DNA of 64,000 bases from an uncultured Paracoccaceae bacterium (GTDB lineage Bacteria > Pseudomonadota > Alphaproteobacteria > Rhodobacterales > Rhodobacteraceae). The stretch spans positions 158,012 to 222,011 of the forward strand of contig CAJJAK010000002.1 of the NCBI GenBank assembly GCA_905182165.1, written 5' to 3'. A program made the translations under genes and the position numbers. Positions 1 through 9,546 of the stretch are shown one piece after another. The notes beneath the pieces are model-generated. The model was not told the origin of the DNA. It did no database searches and saw nothing but the letters and a program-made list of their open reading frames with translations. Numbering within the stretch: the first letter of the stretch is position 1; the number at the start of each line of letters is the position of its first letter.

Positions 1-37
1 ACACATACTCAAGCGCGGCAAATTCTAGGCTTGTAAA

Positions 38-646
38 CTAATCGTTATCAGACAATCCGGCCCCAGCACCCAACACTCGGCTTTCTTCAGTTGCTGGAGC
101 ATATGTGCGATAGGTAAACTCTTCTAACCGGCTCCAAACATCATCTGCAATCTCGCACCTTTTAGATATATGCTTTTGTACTATATTAATATTATCAGAT
201 GTTTCAGATAATTTTAAAACTTCTGATCTCAAGGGTAGATTTTTAAAATTCACATCAACCATACCATTAATTGACAGGGCACTAAAATTATTTGCCTCAA
301 TCAAGATTGAATTTGGTAGATGAGCTACAAACGGAATTAAAAAACAGGGTAAAAAAACATCCTCCAGCACAATGCTTCTTTTAATATTCAAATCAAGCAA
401 TGCAGCGCCTGACTTTATTGGGTCTAAATCTCCATTTTCATTCGTCCAAATATCATCATCAATATCTGCTGGTGAATAAATCATATCATTTTCTAAAAGG
501 TTTATTAAGTCTTCAGCCGCGTCAAAGCCATTTTTTGCTAACCAAACTGTTGCGAAAGATACTTCTTCTGCATGACCCCAAGAAAATCCTGCGCCCCGTG
601 CCGCACCCTTTGACATCGACTTTAATTCATTAAATGAAACTTTCAT
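38..646 (-). CDS. DUF3726 family protein
   Basis: A 202-residue soluble protein of unknown function. The N-terminus (MKVSFNELKSMSKGAARGAG, then a GxxWGHAEE-type stretch at about residues 20-28) matches what I know of the DUF3726 family of marine alphaproteobacteria. No catalytic motif, signal peptide or membrane segment is visible. It is the last gene of a minus-strand run: its ATG lies two bases after the stop of the 564-residue upstream gene, so the two are probably translated together behind the M19 peptidase gene. The role is unknown. The family call rests on recall of the N-terminal motif and is moderately sure. Confidence 0.7.
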   Translation of the reverse strand: MKVSFNELKSMSKGAARGAGFSWGHAEEVSFATVWLAKNGFDAAEDLINLLENDMIYSPADIDDDIWTNENGDLDPIKSGAALLDLNIKRSIVLEDVFLPCFLIPFVAHLPNSILIEANNFSALSINGMVDVNFKNLPLRSEVLKLSETSDNINIVQKHISKRCEIADDVWSRLEEFTYRTYAPATEESRVLGAGAGLSDND

Positions 647-648
647 CG

Positions 649-2343
649 TTAACTAGAAAATCCTTCGAGATAACTCCAGTAATCAGATACTGAGTTAGAC
701 ATTTGATCAGGATAAGGAGCACCTTTAAACATGCAAATACGGACCCAGCGATCTGATCTTGGATCAAAGTGAATAGCTCCAAAAAATGAAAGTTTGCACC
801 TAAGCATATCTATTGGAAGTAGCTCAGATCCAATTGTATTATCCTGAATTTCAGCGTAAGGACTCTCTAAAATAATTTGCAAACGACGTATTGTGTGTCT
901 ATGTTCTGGTTTTTGCATCAAGAAATTAGCCATCAACATATTATCGTTAAATTGATTTAGATCCTCTGAAAGTCGATAAGCGTCACGCGCTGGCGACAAA
1001 GGTTGCTCATAATCTTCTACTGGTTCTGAAAATCTTTCGCCCAATCTTGGTTCTAATTTTTCTTGCGAAACATACCATGCTCTTGCATTTGCTTCGTTTT
1101 TCTCCCAATCAATTTTAAAAATCCACGAATATGCATCGCGAAGCTGCGCTCTGATTTCTCCAACAGTTTTTAATCCATTAATTTTTACATAAGAGTTTGT
1201 ATTATCAGACATCGTTGACGACAATTCATCAACAATATCACCATATGGCTCCATCATTAACGAAATGATTAATTCTTGGCCCTCTAAACTCAAATTTTTC
1301 CTAGTCCAATGATATAGTTTGTCCCAAGGATATTGAGATCTTAAATCTAAATCTTTTAAATGATGTTTTAACAACTCTAAATCATTCCCTAATTCTTTCA
1401 ATTTTTGAATCTGCAATGAATGATCTGAACGCCAAAGTTGCATTAATGAGCACGAATTTTTAAATAGTTCTAAAAATTCTCCATACTCTTCAACAGATGA
1501 ACTATGAATGGACCTGACTCGTGAAAGGGCTGTTTCCCGTGCTAAAATCCAATTGTTCAAAAGGGTTGGATGATTTAATAGAAATGGTGCCATACCTAAA
1601 CCAGTAGAATTTCCAATTCCTAATCGATGCGCCAGACTTGAATCAAGGGAAACAAATTTATCAGGATTTTTAAGCTTTGCCATATGATTAACTAAATCTA
1701 AGACAAACCATCTTATCATGAACACAGATAGAAGTTCAGATTGGAAAGGTGCCGCAAACTCGATTCTGTCTGAAACAAAGTCTCTATCAACAGCACCAAA
1801 TTTTCCTGAACCATAAACTGCTGTTGTTCGCATCAAATACCCAACAGAATCAATTTGCTCAATTTTTGGCTGGCGACCATTTGAAAGTGACGAAATTACA
1901 TGATCCCATAACCTAACGGATTTATTCGCTCTACTTAAACATAATTCATTTTCAGAAATTCTTCCAACTTCTTGGAAAGGAACATTCTTTTCTAATCGCT
2001 CAATATCTGTGCTTGTTGGAACACCATCAAATAAAGTGAAAGTAGCGTCCCAAGCATCAGCAATTACACGATCAGATCTTTTATCATCTGGTAGATCATG
2101 AGCAAAAGCCACTAGTGAATAGGTATTTGTAGGACCCACAGCACTATAAACTGCATGCCCAACACCTTTTTCATTTATATTAAATTCTACTTTTTTAAAA
2201 CTCCAGTTTTCATCTTTTAATTGTCGCATCAAGATCCGCATAAAGGACAATCGAGATTGATGAAAACTACCCATCCTTGATAATTTCATAACCTCAGACG
2301 GATCGCGAAGTTCAGCCATTCTTTTAGAACCAACTTTTAGCAT
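649..2343 (-). CDS. conserved hypothetical protein in M19 peptidase operon
   Basis: A 564-residue protein I do not recognise. It has no clear signal peptide, membrane helices, P-loop or metal motif. It is rich in Trp, Leu and charged residues and looks like a soluble, largely helical protein. An open frame extends to an ATG at 2400, but that would overlap the peptidase gene by 53 bases. The ATG at 2343 sits four bases after the peptidase stop and is the better start. The position between an M19 peptidase gene and a DUF3726 gene, with almost no spacing on either side, suggests one operon and a shared, unknown pathway. Confidence 0.6.
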   Translation of the reverse strand: MLKVGSKRMAELRDPSEVMKLSRMGSFHQSRLSFMRILMRQLKDENWSFKKVEFNINEKGVGHAVYSAVGPTNTYSLVAFAHDLPDDKRSDRVIADAWDATFTLFDGVPTSTDIERLEKNVPFQEVGRISENELCLSRANKSVRLWDHVISSLSNGRQPKIEQIDSVGYLMRTTAVYGSGKFGAVDRDFVSDRIEFAAPFQSELLSVFMIRWFVLDLVNHMAKLKNPDKFVSLDSSLAHRLGIGNSTGLGMAPFLLNHPTLLNNWILARETALSRVRSIHSSSVEEYGEFLELFKNSCSLMQLWRSDHSLQIQKLKELGNDLELLKHHLKDLDLRSQYPWDKLYHWTRKNLSLEGQELIISLMMEPYGDIVDELSSTMSDNTNSYVKINGLKTVGEIRAQLRDAYSWIFKIDWEKNEANARAWYVSQEKLEPRLGERFSEPVEDYEQPLSPARDAYRLSEDLNQFNDNMLMANFLMQKPEHRHTIRRLQIILESPYAEIQDNTIGSELLPIDMLRCKLSFFGAIHFDPRSDRWVRICMFKGAPYPDQMSNSVSDYWSYLEGFSS

Positions 2344-2347
2344 TTGT

Positions 2348-3325
2348 CTAATTCTCCATCGGTTTGAAGTTTTCCGAGTAAAAATTATACCAGTTTTCAC
2401 CCATGATTTTATTCACATCCAATACATCCATTCCTACCGCTAACAACCCATTTTCAATGTTACTGAAATCTCTATTATCTTTAAACCAGTGCGGTTGCTT
2501 AGGAAACCCTGGCAAGGCTGCCGATCCTTCACCGTAGTCTATTTCTTTTGACCACCTACCAACTCGCATCCATTCAACGACACTATCAGGTTGGTTTAAA
2601 CAAAGATCAGATCCTATACCTATTTTTTCAACTCCCATAATCTCAGCTGTCTTGGCAGTCATTTGGCAAAAACTCTGTACAGTGCATTCCGACTTGTCCC
2701 TTAAGTGATGTGGATAAATTGAGACACCAATCATACCACCATTAGAAGTTACAGCTTCAATAACGTCATCACGTTTATTTCTTAAAGCGGGATGCCAACT
2801 ATAAGGATTAGCATGCGTTATAGTGATGGGTCTTTCTGAAATATCAGCAGCTTCGATCGTACTACGATCACCAGAATGGCTCATGTCAATAACAAGTCCG
2901 ACCCGGTTCATCTCCTTAATAACTTGCTTACCCATTCGGGTTATGCCTAAATCCTCATCCTCATAGCAACCAGTCGCTAGCAAAGATTGATTATTGTAAG
3001 TTAACTGCATAAATCGCGCACCCAACCTGTGAACAATTTCCACTAAACCAATATCATCTTCAATTGGGCTAGGGTTTTGAAATCCAAAAAAAACTGCGGT
3101 CTTATTTAATTTTTTTGCAATATCAATATCGGCCACACTATAACCTTGCATTATTAAATCAGGATATAGTTCAAACCACCTATTCCATTTTTCAAAATTT
3201 AAGACGGTTTCACGAAAATTTTCATGGTACGAAATCGTAACGTGAATTGCGTCAACATTTCCTGACCTTAATTGGTGGAAAATTTTTGGTGACCAATTGG
3301 CATATTGTAAATTATCGATTCGCAA
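2348..3325 (-). CDS. peptidase M19 / membrane dipeptidase family protein
   Basis: A 325-residue TIM-barrel hydrolase of the renal dipeptidase (M19) family. Visible family segments are the LGARFMQLTYNNQS strand, a metal-type His in IDMSHSGDRS, a second in ITITHANPYSWHPALRNKRDD, and GSDL near residue 240. The N-terminal HxD metal pair of classical dipeptidases is absent (the protein opens MRIDNLQYANWS), and the position of the bridging Glu reads QNPSPIE. It may therefore use a different metal set or substrate, so dipeptidase activity should not be assumed. No signal peptide is seen despite the family name. It is the first gene of a minus-strand operon divergent from the molybdenum hydroxylase genes. 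Confidence 0.8.
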   Translation of the reverse strand: MRIDNLQYANWSPKIFHQLRSGNVDAIHVTISYHENFRETVLNFEKWNRWFELYPDLIMQGYSVADIDIAKKLNKTAVFFGFQNPSPIEDDIGLVEIVHRLGARFMQLTYNNQSLLATGCYEDEDLGITRMGKQVIKEMNRVGLVIDMSHSGDRSTIEAADISERPITITHANPYSWHPALRNKRDDVIEAVTSNGGMIGVSIYPHHLRDKSECTVQSFCQMTAKTAEIMGVEKIGIGSDLCLNQPDSVVEWMRVGRWSKEIDYGEGSAALPGFPKQPHWFKDNRDFSNIENGLLAVGMDVLDVNKIMGENWYNFYSENFKPMEN

Positions 3326-3490
3326 ATAAGTTTCTCACTTTTACATGTTTAAATATATATAGCTCTATTTAGCTAACATGCCAAATTACAAATAAAAACA
3401 AATATAGTTTGTATCAAAATTCATTTTTTACTTGAACTCAGCGATAATCTTAGGCGATATATTTATAACAAAAAACCTAGCGGAGTGATT

Positions 3491-4351
3491 ATGGAATATC
3501 ATAAGCCCGGAAGTTTCGAAGAAGCTACGGAAATTGCCAATAATAATAATGGCATAACAAGGTTCCTTGCCGGAGGAACTGACGTACTTGTTCAATTAAG
3601 AAGTGATATATTAACTCCAGACGTGCTCATAGATATGAAGCACATTGAAGGGGTAAAAGATATTTCACTTGACGATGACGGTTGGCATATAGGTATTGCT
3701 GTATCTGGAGCGGAAATGAGTGAGCACAAGCAACTCACTAAGGAATGGCCTGGTGTTGTTGAAGCCATGGATCTGATAGGTTCAACCCAAGTGCAAGGAA
3801 GAGCAACATTGGTTGGAAATTTATGTAATGGATCGCCAGCTGCAGATGCGGTCCCATCATTAATTGCTGCAAGAGCACAAGTTACCGTAACTGGGCAAAA
3901 TGGAACTAGGATGGTTAATGTCGAAGATATACCAGTAGGGCCCGGAAAAACATCACTGTTAAAAGGTGAGCTAGTTTCAGCTTTGCACCTCCCAAAACGA
4001 ACAAAAAACCAGGCTGATGCATATTTACGCTTTATACCAAGAACTGAGATGGATATCGCCGTAGTAGGCTGCGCCGTAAATCTAGAGATAGAAAATGATG
4101 TCATTATTAATGCTCGGGTATCATTAGGTGCAGTAGCTCCAACCGCTCTGTTATTAGAAACTGCAGCTGAAAAAATAATTGGGTCCAAACTAGATGATAA
4201 TGCGCTAGATCAGCTAGCCCAAGAAGCATCAAAAGCTTGCAAACCAATTGATGATAAAAGAGGTACAATAAAATTCAGAACGCATGTTGCAGGTGTATTA
4301 GCAAAACGCACCGCAAAAATTGCGTATGATCGAGCTAGGATAGCGAAATGA
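3491..4351 (+). CDS. molybdenum hydroxylase FAD-binding subunit (CoxM/XdhB type)
   Basis: Medium subunit of a xanthine dehydrogenase-family enzyme. It passes electrons from the 2Fe-2S subunit to FAD and an outside acceptor. FAD contacts are seen in LAGGTDVLVQLR near residue 30 and in the TLVGNLCNGSPAADAVPSL stretch near residue 110; a CoxM-type C-terminal domain follows. About 286 residues is normal. I prefer the ATG at 3491 over an in-frame GTG at 3485 because GGAG at 3482-3485 then sits five bases upstream. Its stop overlaps the ATG of the 2Fe-2S subunit. The order FAD, FeS, Mo subunit is standard. The substrate cannot be read from the sequence. Confidence 0.92.
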   Translation: MEYHKPGSFEEATEIANNNNGITRFLAGGTDVLVQLRSDILTPDVLIDMKHIEGVKDISLDDDGWHIGIAVSGAEMSEHKQLTKEWPGVVEAMDLIGSTQVQGRATLVGNLCNGSPAADAVPSLIAARAQVTVTGQNGTRMVNVEDIPVGPGKTSLLKGELVSALHLPKRTKNQADAYLRFIPRTEMDIAVVGCAVNLEIENDVIINARVSLGAVAPTALLLETAAEKIIGSKLDDNALDQLAQEASKACKPIDDKRGTIKFRTHVAGVLAKRTAKIAYDRARIAK

Positions 4352-4827
4352 ATAAGATCCATGTAAATACCGAAGTAAATGGCGATGATGTTGAGTTCTT
4401 ATGTGATCCACGCGAAACATTATTAGATGCGCTCAGAGATCAATTAAATCTAACTGGTGCAAAAGAGGGCTGCGGCACAGGTGATTGTGGTGCTTGTTCA
4501 ATAACATTAGATGATAGGCTCGTATGCTCTTGTTTGGTTTTAGGAGTAGAAGCTGAGGGCAAAAGAATTGGGACAGTTGAGGGTATTGCCAATGGTGAAG
4601 ATTTACACCCATTGCAACAAAAATTTATTGAATATGCTGCCCTGCAGTGTGGTATCTGCACCCCCGGTATATTGGTAGCTACTGAAGCATTACTGAAGAA
4701 GAGCCCTGATCCAACTGAGACAGAAGTCAGATATTGGTTAGCTGGAAATCTTTGCAGGTGTACTGGATATGATAAAATTATCAGAGCTGTAATGGATACT
4801 GCTCGTGATCTCAGGGAGGGTTCATAA
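4348..4827 (+). CDS. molybdenum hydroxylase 2Fe-2S subunit (CoxS/XdhC type)
   Basis: A 159-residue small subunit with two 2Fe-2S centres. The plant-ferredoxin-type cluster uses the cysteines in GCGTGDCGACSITLDDRLVC (about residues 42-61). The second, helical cluster uses QCGICTPG and NLCRCTGY. It relays electrons from the molybdenum site to FAD. It overlaps the FAD subunit gene by four bases (ATGA) and the Mo subunit gene by one base, which implies tight translational coupling. All expected cysteines are present. Confidence 0.95.
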   Translation: MNKIHVNTEVNGDDVEFLCDPRETLLDALRDQLNLTGAKEGCGTGDCGACSITLDDRLVCSCLVLGVEAEGKRIGTVEGIANGEDLHPLQQKFIEYAALQCGICTPGILVATEALLKKSPDPTETEVRYWLAGNLCRCTGYDKIIRAVMDTARDLREGS

Positions 4828-7070
4828 TGGCGCTAGATAATCAAAAAAACCGAGAATTCAAAGTAGTTGGAACGCGTCCCAATAGGCCTGATGGTCTCGA
4901 TAAAGTAACTGGTCGCGCAAAATTTGGAGCCGATGCCTACGCAACTGGCATGCTGCATGCTGCGATACTCAGATCTCCTCATGCTCACGCCAAAATATTG
5001 AATATAAATACACAAAAAGCAGAAGCATTAAAGGGTGTTAAAGCAGTTGTGACACGTAAAGATTTTTCAACCTCTGTCACTGGAGAGAATTGGAACATAT
5101 TAGAAAATGTCATGGCGGGCGATACAGCACTATATGACGGCCACGCAATTGCTGCCATTGCCGCAACATCATCGCTTATTGCAAGAGATGCAATAAAACT
5201 AATTGAAATTACATACGACATTATACCCCATGTTACAGACGTTGACAAAGCGATGGAAAGTGGTGCTCCAATTATCAGAGCGAATGCAGGAGATGGCTCA
5301 GTTCCAAAAGGTATGCACCCAAATGTTGTACGCTATCACGAAAGTGGCCATGGCGATCTGGAAGTGGGTTTTTCTTCAGCTGATCTTGTTATTGAAGATA
5401 CTTTCAAAACAGAGGCTACCCATCAAGGATATATAGAACCCCACGCTTGTCTTGCTCAATTAGGTGGCGATGGAAAAGGCGAATTATGGTGTTGCACTCA
5501 AGGGCATTTTCAGGTGCAAAAAGTCTGCGCTGCGCTCCTGGATATTGAAACAAGTGCATTGCGCGTTACCGCCTCAGAAATTGGCGGTGGCTTTGGTGGC
5601 AAAACAGCCATTTTTATTGAACCTGTGGCGCTAGCTTTATCACGTAAAACTAACAGACCAGTTAAATTAGTTATGAGTAGGTCAGAAGTATTTAGAGCAA
5701 CTGGACCGACGTCTTCTACTTCTATGGATATTAAAATTGGTATGAAGAAAGATGGTACTATCACAGCAGGTTCAGGGGTTTTTAGATTACAAGGTGGCGC
5801 ATTTCCAGGCGCTCCAATGGAATTTACGGCCATGTGCGCGTTTGCACCATATAATTTACAAAATGTTCAGCAAATAGGATATGATGTACTTAATAATAGA
5901 CCCAAACAAGCTGCATACAGAGCACCTGGCTCTCCAATGGCTGCATTTGCAGTCGAGTCAGTAATTGATGAATTATGTAACCAACTAAAGCTTGATCCAA
6001 TAGAGGTGAGATTGAAGAACGCCTCAAAAGAGGGTACTAAAGCAAGTTTTGGACCTAAATGGGATCGAATAGGTCTAGTAGAATGTTTAGAAAGTGCAAA
6101 AAATCATCCCCATTACTCTTCACCTTTACTTGAGGGCCAGGGGCGCGGAATATCCTCAGGTTTTTGGTTTAACCACGGAGGTGAAACTGCTGTTACTTTA
6201 GCTTTATCAGAAGACGGTACTGCTGCTCTCTCAGTTGGGACGCCTGATATTGGAGGAAGTCGTGCATCAATGTGTCAATTTGTGGCCGAAGAATTGGGAA
6301 TACCTTATGAAAAAATCAGAACAACCATCGCTGATACAGCTACGCTAGGATATAATGAGATTAGCCACGGAAGCCGTGTTACTTATGCGACTGGTCTAGC
6401 TACCATAAAAGCCGCTCAAGATGCGATCAAAAAACTCTGTGCTAGAGCTGCTAATAAATGGGGAATAGATGAAGATGCAGTTATATGGGAAGATGGATGC
6501 GCCAAACCATCGGGACCAAATGCGGGTAGCTTTGAACCGATGCCTCTTGCTGAAATCACAAAGAAAATGGGTAAAACTGGCGGACCAATTGTTGGGCACT
6601 TTGAGGCTACTCCAGAGGGTGCTGGAGTTAGTTTTGCCACTCATATTGTTGATGCAGAAGTTGATCCAGAAACAGGGAAAACTAAAATTATTAGATACAC
6701 CGTAATACAAGATGCTGGCAAAGCGATTCATCCCTCATACGTTGAAGGCCAATACCAAGGTGGCGCAGCGCAAGGCATTGGGTGGGCTTTAAATGAGGAA
6801 TATATTTATGGTGAAGATGGCCGTTTACAAAATAGTGGATTTCTTGATTACCGCATTCCAGTAGCATCCGACTTACCAATGATTGATACTGTAATTGTAG
6901 AAGTTCCAAATCCAGGTCATCCTTATGGCGTAAGGGGCGTTGGAGAAACATCAATCTGCCCACCTTTAGCAGCAATTGCGAACGCAGTGTCAAATGCCGC
7001 TGGTGTGAGACTCAAGGAACTCCCTATGTCTCCTGTAAGAATACTGGAGGCGTTAGAAGATAAAGCATAA
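4827..7070 (+). CDS. molybdenum hydroxylase molybdopterin-binding subunit
   Basis: Large catalytic subunit of 747 residues, full length for the xanthine dehydrogenase/CoxL family. Family landmarks are GRAKFGADAY near residue 29, EIGGGFGGK near 253, the active-site loop AAYRAPGSP near 366, and the catalytic Glu in VRGVGETSICPPLAAIANA near 710. The loop is AYRAPG rather than AYxCSFR, so it is not a form I CO dehydrogenase. An N-heterocycle or aldehyde substrate is more likely, but this is open. The cofactor would be molybdopterin cytosine dinucleotide. The last gene of the run encodes a MoaD-like protein, which fits a molybdenum enzyme operon. Confidence 0.92.
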   Translation: MALDNQKNREFKVVGTRPNRPDGLDKVTGRAKFGADAYATGMLHAAILRSPHAHAKILNINTQKAEALKGVKAVVTRKDFSTSVTGENWNILENVMAGDTALYDGHAIAAIAATSSLIARDAIKLIEITYDIIPHVTDVDKAMESGAPIIRANAGDGSVPKGMHPNVVRYHESGHGDLEVGFSSADLVIEDTFKTEATHQGYIEPHACLAQLGGDGKGELWCCTQGHFQVQKVCAALLDIETSALRVTASEIGGGFGGKTAIFIEPVALALSRKTNRPVKLVMSRSEVFRATGPTSSTSMDIKIGMKKDGTITAGSGVFRLQGGAFPGAPMEFTAMCAFAPYNLQNVQQIGYDVLNNRPKQAAYRAPGSPMAAFAVESVIDELCNQLKLDPIEVRLKNASKEGTKASFGPKWDRIGLVECLESAKNHPHYSSPLLEGQGRGISSGFWFNHGGETAVTLALSEDGTAALSVGTPDIGGSRASMCQFVAEELGIPYEKIRTTIADTATLGYNEISHGSRVTYATGLATIKAAQDAIKKLCARAANKWGIDEDAVIWEDGCAKPSGPNAGSFEPMPLAEITKKMGKTGGPIVGHFEATPEGAGVSFATHIVDAEVDPETGKTKIIRYTVIQDAGKAIHPSYVEGQYQGGAAQGIGWALNEEYIYGEDGRLQNSGFLDYRIPVASDLPMIDTVIVEVPNPGHPYGVRGVGETSICPPLAAIANAVSNAAGVRLKELPMSPVRILEALEDKA

Positions 7071-7071
7071 A

Positions 7072-7314
7072 CTGAAGATAAATCTCTGGTCTGGTTTGAA
7101 ACATCATACTGGTGGTTTAACCGAAGTGGATCTTTATGCAAATAATACAGGCGAGTTATTAATTGCCCTAGTTGAAAAGTATCCTGCTTTAAAGCATGCA
7201 GTCGATGCTGGTGTATCGGTAGTCATTGACGGAAAGGTTATGGCCTATAGCTTAAATGAACCAGTACATAGTGAAAATGAAATATACCTTTTACAGCGCA
7301 TAAAAGGTGGTTAG
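7072..7314 (+). CDS. MoaD/ThiS-family sulfur carrier protein
   Basis: A small beta-grasp protein ending in the GG tail (LLQRIKGG) that is adenylated and thiocarboxylated in sulfur carriers. The body shows the usual features: GELLIALVEKYPALKHAV, then VVIDGKVM. A conventional TTG start exists at 7096, but that would cut off the first beta strand. The frame reads LKINLWSGLKHHTGG from a CTG at 7072 and is blocked further up by a stop at 7054, so I infer the non-standard CTG start. It lies just after the molybdenum hydroxylase large subunit gene and may supply sulfur for molybdopterin made for that enzyme. Confidence 0.7.
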   Translation: MKINLWSGLKHHTGGLTEVDLYANNTGELLIALVEKYPALKHAVDAGVSVVIDGKVMAYSLNEPVHSENEIYLLQRIKGG

Positions 7315-7340
7315 AACGCAAAATTTCTTAAAGTTAACAA

Positions 7341-7386
7341 TAAATACAGATGCTTATTTAGTTGTAAAATTACAAAAGCGATCCAA
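7341..7386 (+). repeat. possible degenerate copy of the island repeat (right-arm part)
   Basis: A stretch after the moaD-like gene resembles the right half of repeats B and C: ATACAGATGCTTATTT here against ATTACAGATACTTATTTT there, then an A-rich run and AAAGCGATCC in place of AAAGCGGTCC. No convincing tRNA-like core is left. If real, it marks the old left edge of the island, ahead of the flavoenzyme and Ldh2 genes. The resemblance is short and in AT-rich DNA, so chance is possible. Confidence 0.3.
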
Positions 7387-7492
7387 CTTAATTAAGGTAG
7401 GATTAATGGTTCGACAAAAAGGGAAGTTTATAGCGCAGTAGCTAGCATATTTATCATATTATTCATTTAGGTATGATAGGGAATCTAAACTT

Positions 7493-9526
7493 ATGAAAAA
7501 ACACCGCACTGATCCATTATTTGAACCTTTAATCATCAAAGGCCTCACTCTTCGTAACCGCATCATGTCTACAAGCCATGCTAGCGGTTTGGGGGATGAA
7601 AACCATATGCCTGGTGAAGCCTATCAACGGTACCATCTGGAAAAAGCCCGTGGCGGTTTAGCTTTAACGATGTTTGGTGGGTCCTCATATGTTTCTGAGG
7701 ATTCACTTTGGGCTTCTGGGCAACTTAATATCTCAACCGACCTGATTATCCCTCATCTTCAGCAATTTTCTGAGAGTATTCATGCTGAGGGTGCAGCTAT
7801 AATGATTCAGGTCACACATTTAGGTCGTAGAGCGGAGTCCAATACTCAAAATTGGTTGCCTGCGATAGCACCTTCCTCCGTGCGTGAAATAGGCCATCGG
7901 GCAATTCCCCGAGAAATGGATCAGCAAGATATCCAACGCGTTGTGAAGGTGATGGGCGAAGCAGCTTATCGAGCAAAAGAAGGCGGCTTGGATGGACTCG
8001 AAACTATGGCCCATGGTCACCTGATTGGACAATTTCTATCGCCAGCTACAAATAAGAGGAGTGATGAATATGGCGGCAATCTTGAGAATCGTTGCCGCTT
8101 TGGTCTGATGGTTCACGAGGAGATCCGTCAGCAGGTTGGCGACGACTTTATTGTTGGTATGCGTATGAGCATTGATGAAAGTGCTGGTGGCGGATCAGAT
8201 TTTGAAGAAAGCCTTCAAATTGCCCAAATTTTCGAGCGTGAGGGGTTTTTGGATTTCTTCAACCTAAACTATGGGGGTATCGATACCGAACGAGCACTAG
8301 CAACCCAATCCATGCCTGGCATGTCAGTTCCATCAGCACCATGGCTTGAACCCATAGGAGCCTTCAAGCAGGAAGTGCACCTCCCAGTTTTTCATGCTGC
8401 TAAAATTGCAGATATTGCGACTGCTCGCCACGCAATTCATGAAGGTTTGCTCGATATGGTAGCGATGACGCGGGCACACATTGCCGACCCGAACATAGTT
8501 GCCAAGATTCAACGCGGTGACGAGCATCGGATCCGCCCGTGCGTTGGTGCCTCAGTGTGTATGGGAGAACAGCGCCCAACATGCATGCATAACCCTGCTA
8601 CAGGACGCGAACGCTATTGGCCGCAGAAGATCAAACGCTCTAACGAACCACAAAAAAAGATTGTCGTTGTTGGTGGTGGGCCTGCTGGACTCGAAGCTGC
8701 ACGTATATCTGCCGAACGAGGCCATGAAGTTGTGTTATTTGAAGCATCCAGCGCTCTTGGCGGTCAACTTCGTATGGCAACTGGAGTCGAATGGCGCAAA
8801 GACATGCAGAGTTTGATCGATTGGCGAAAAAATGAGCTTGCTGTTCTGGGTGTAGATGTTCGTCTTAACATCCTTGCGGAAGCAGACAAGGTGCTTACCG
8901 AAACTCCAAAAGTCGTAATAATAGCAACAGGCGGCGTACCAGGAACTGGTTGGATCGAAGGTGCAGAACTTTGTACAGATCCCTGGGACGTTATCACAAA
9001 GGCAGTTAAGCCAACTGGGCGCGTCATAATTTTTGATGGAACTGGCCGCCATGTCGGGCCAACACTTGCTGAACACGTGCATGGTAATGCTTCTTCACTG
9101 ACTTACCTTATGGTGGACGACATTTTATCAAAGGAACTCACTTATGGTGAACGCATCATTTGGCGCCAACGGTTCGCCAAAATGGGTATTCATCCAAAGG
9201 GAGAACAAACACTCAAAAGTGTAAAGGCTAATGGAAACGCTCTTGAGGTGACTTGCGTTAGTGAGCTTACTGGCAAAATCTGGATAACCACAGCTGATGT
9301 AGTGATTGCCGATACGGGTACGGTTCCAGTGGATGATTTGTTCCGAAAACTTCAACAGAACTCTAACAATAATGGGATAACAGATGTTTCTGCGTTCCTG
9401 TCTGGAAAAAATCAATTGGATATGGACAAACCTGGGATGAGCTTATTCCGGATTGGAGATGCATTATCCAGTCGCAATGTTGCAGCAGCTATGTTCGATG
9501 CCTTACGGCTCTGTCATAGGTTGTGA
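7493..9526 (+). CDS. OYE-type FMN/FeS/FAD oxidoreductase (N-methylproline demethylase / dienoyl-CoA reductase family)
   Basis: A 677-residue two-part flavoenzyme. Residues 1-350 form an Old Yellow Enzyme FMN barrel (LTLRNRIMSTSHASGLG; FLSPATNKRSDEYGG). A Cys-rich iron-sulfur segment follows near 350-370, and a Rossmann FAD/NAD part begins at VVVGGGPAGLEAA near residue 390. Trimethylamine dehydrogenase and FadH use four cysteines; here the motif reads CVGASVC plus one distal Cys, with Ala at the second position. As I recall, StcD-like N-methylproline demethylases share that form. With MttB nearby, demethylation of an N-methylated compound is a reasonable guess. Its stop overlaps a weak GTG of the next gene. 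It is richer in G+C than the flanking chromosome. Confidence 0.8.
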   Translation: MKKHRTDPLFEPLIIKGLTLRNRIMSTSHASGLGDENHMPGEAYQRYHLEKARGGLALTMFGGSSYVSEDSLWASGQLNISTDLIIPHLQQFSESIHAEGAAIMIQVTHLGRRAESNTQNWLPAIAPSSVREIGHRAIPREMDQQDIQRVVKVMGEAAYRAKEGGLDGLETMAHGHLIGQFLSPATNKRSDEYGGNLENRCRFGLMVHEEIRQQVGDDFIVGMRMSIDESAGGGSDFEESLQIAQIFEREGFLDFFNLNYGGIDTERALATQSMPGMSVPSAPWLEPIGAFKQEVHLPVFHAAKIADIATARHAIHEGLLDMVAMTRAHIADPNIVAKIQRGDEHRIRPCVGASVCMGEQRPTCMHNPATGRERYWPQKIKRSNEPQKKIVVVGGGPAGLEAARISAERGHEVVLFEASSALGGQLRMATGVEWRKDMQSLIDWRKNELAVLGVDVRLNILAEADKVLTETPKVVIIATGGVPGTGWIEGAELCTDPWDVITKAVKPTGRVIIFDGTGRHVGPTLAEHVHGNASSLTYLMVDDILSKELTYGERIIWRQRFAKMGIHPKGEQTLKSVKANGNALEVTCVSELTGKIWITTADVVIADTGTVPVDDLFRKLQQNSNNNGITDVSAFLSGKNQLDMDKPGMSLFRIGDALSSRNVAAAMFDALRLCHRL

Positions 9527-9546
9527 GTAGTCATAAGGAAAACCAC

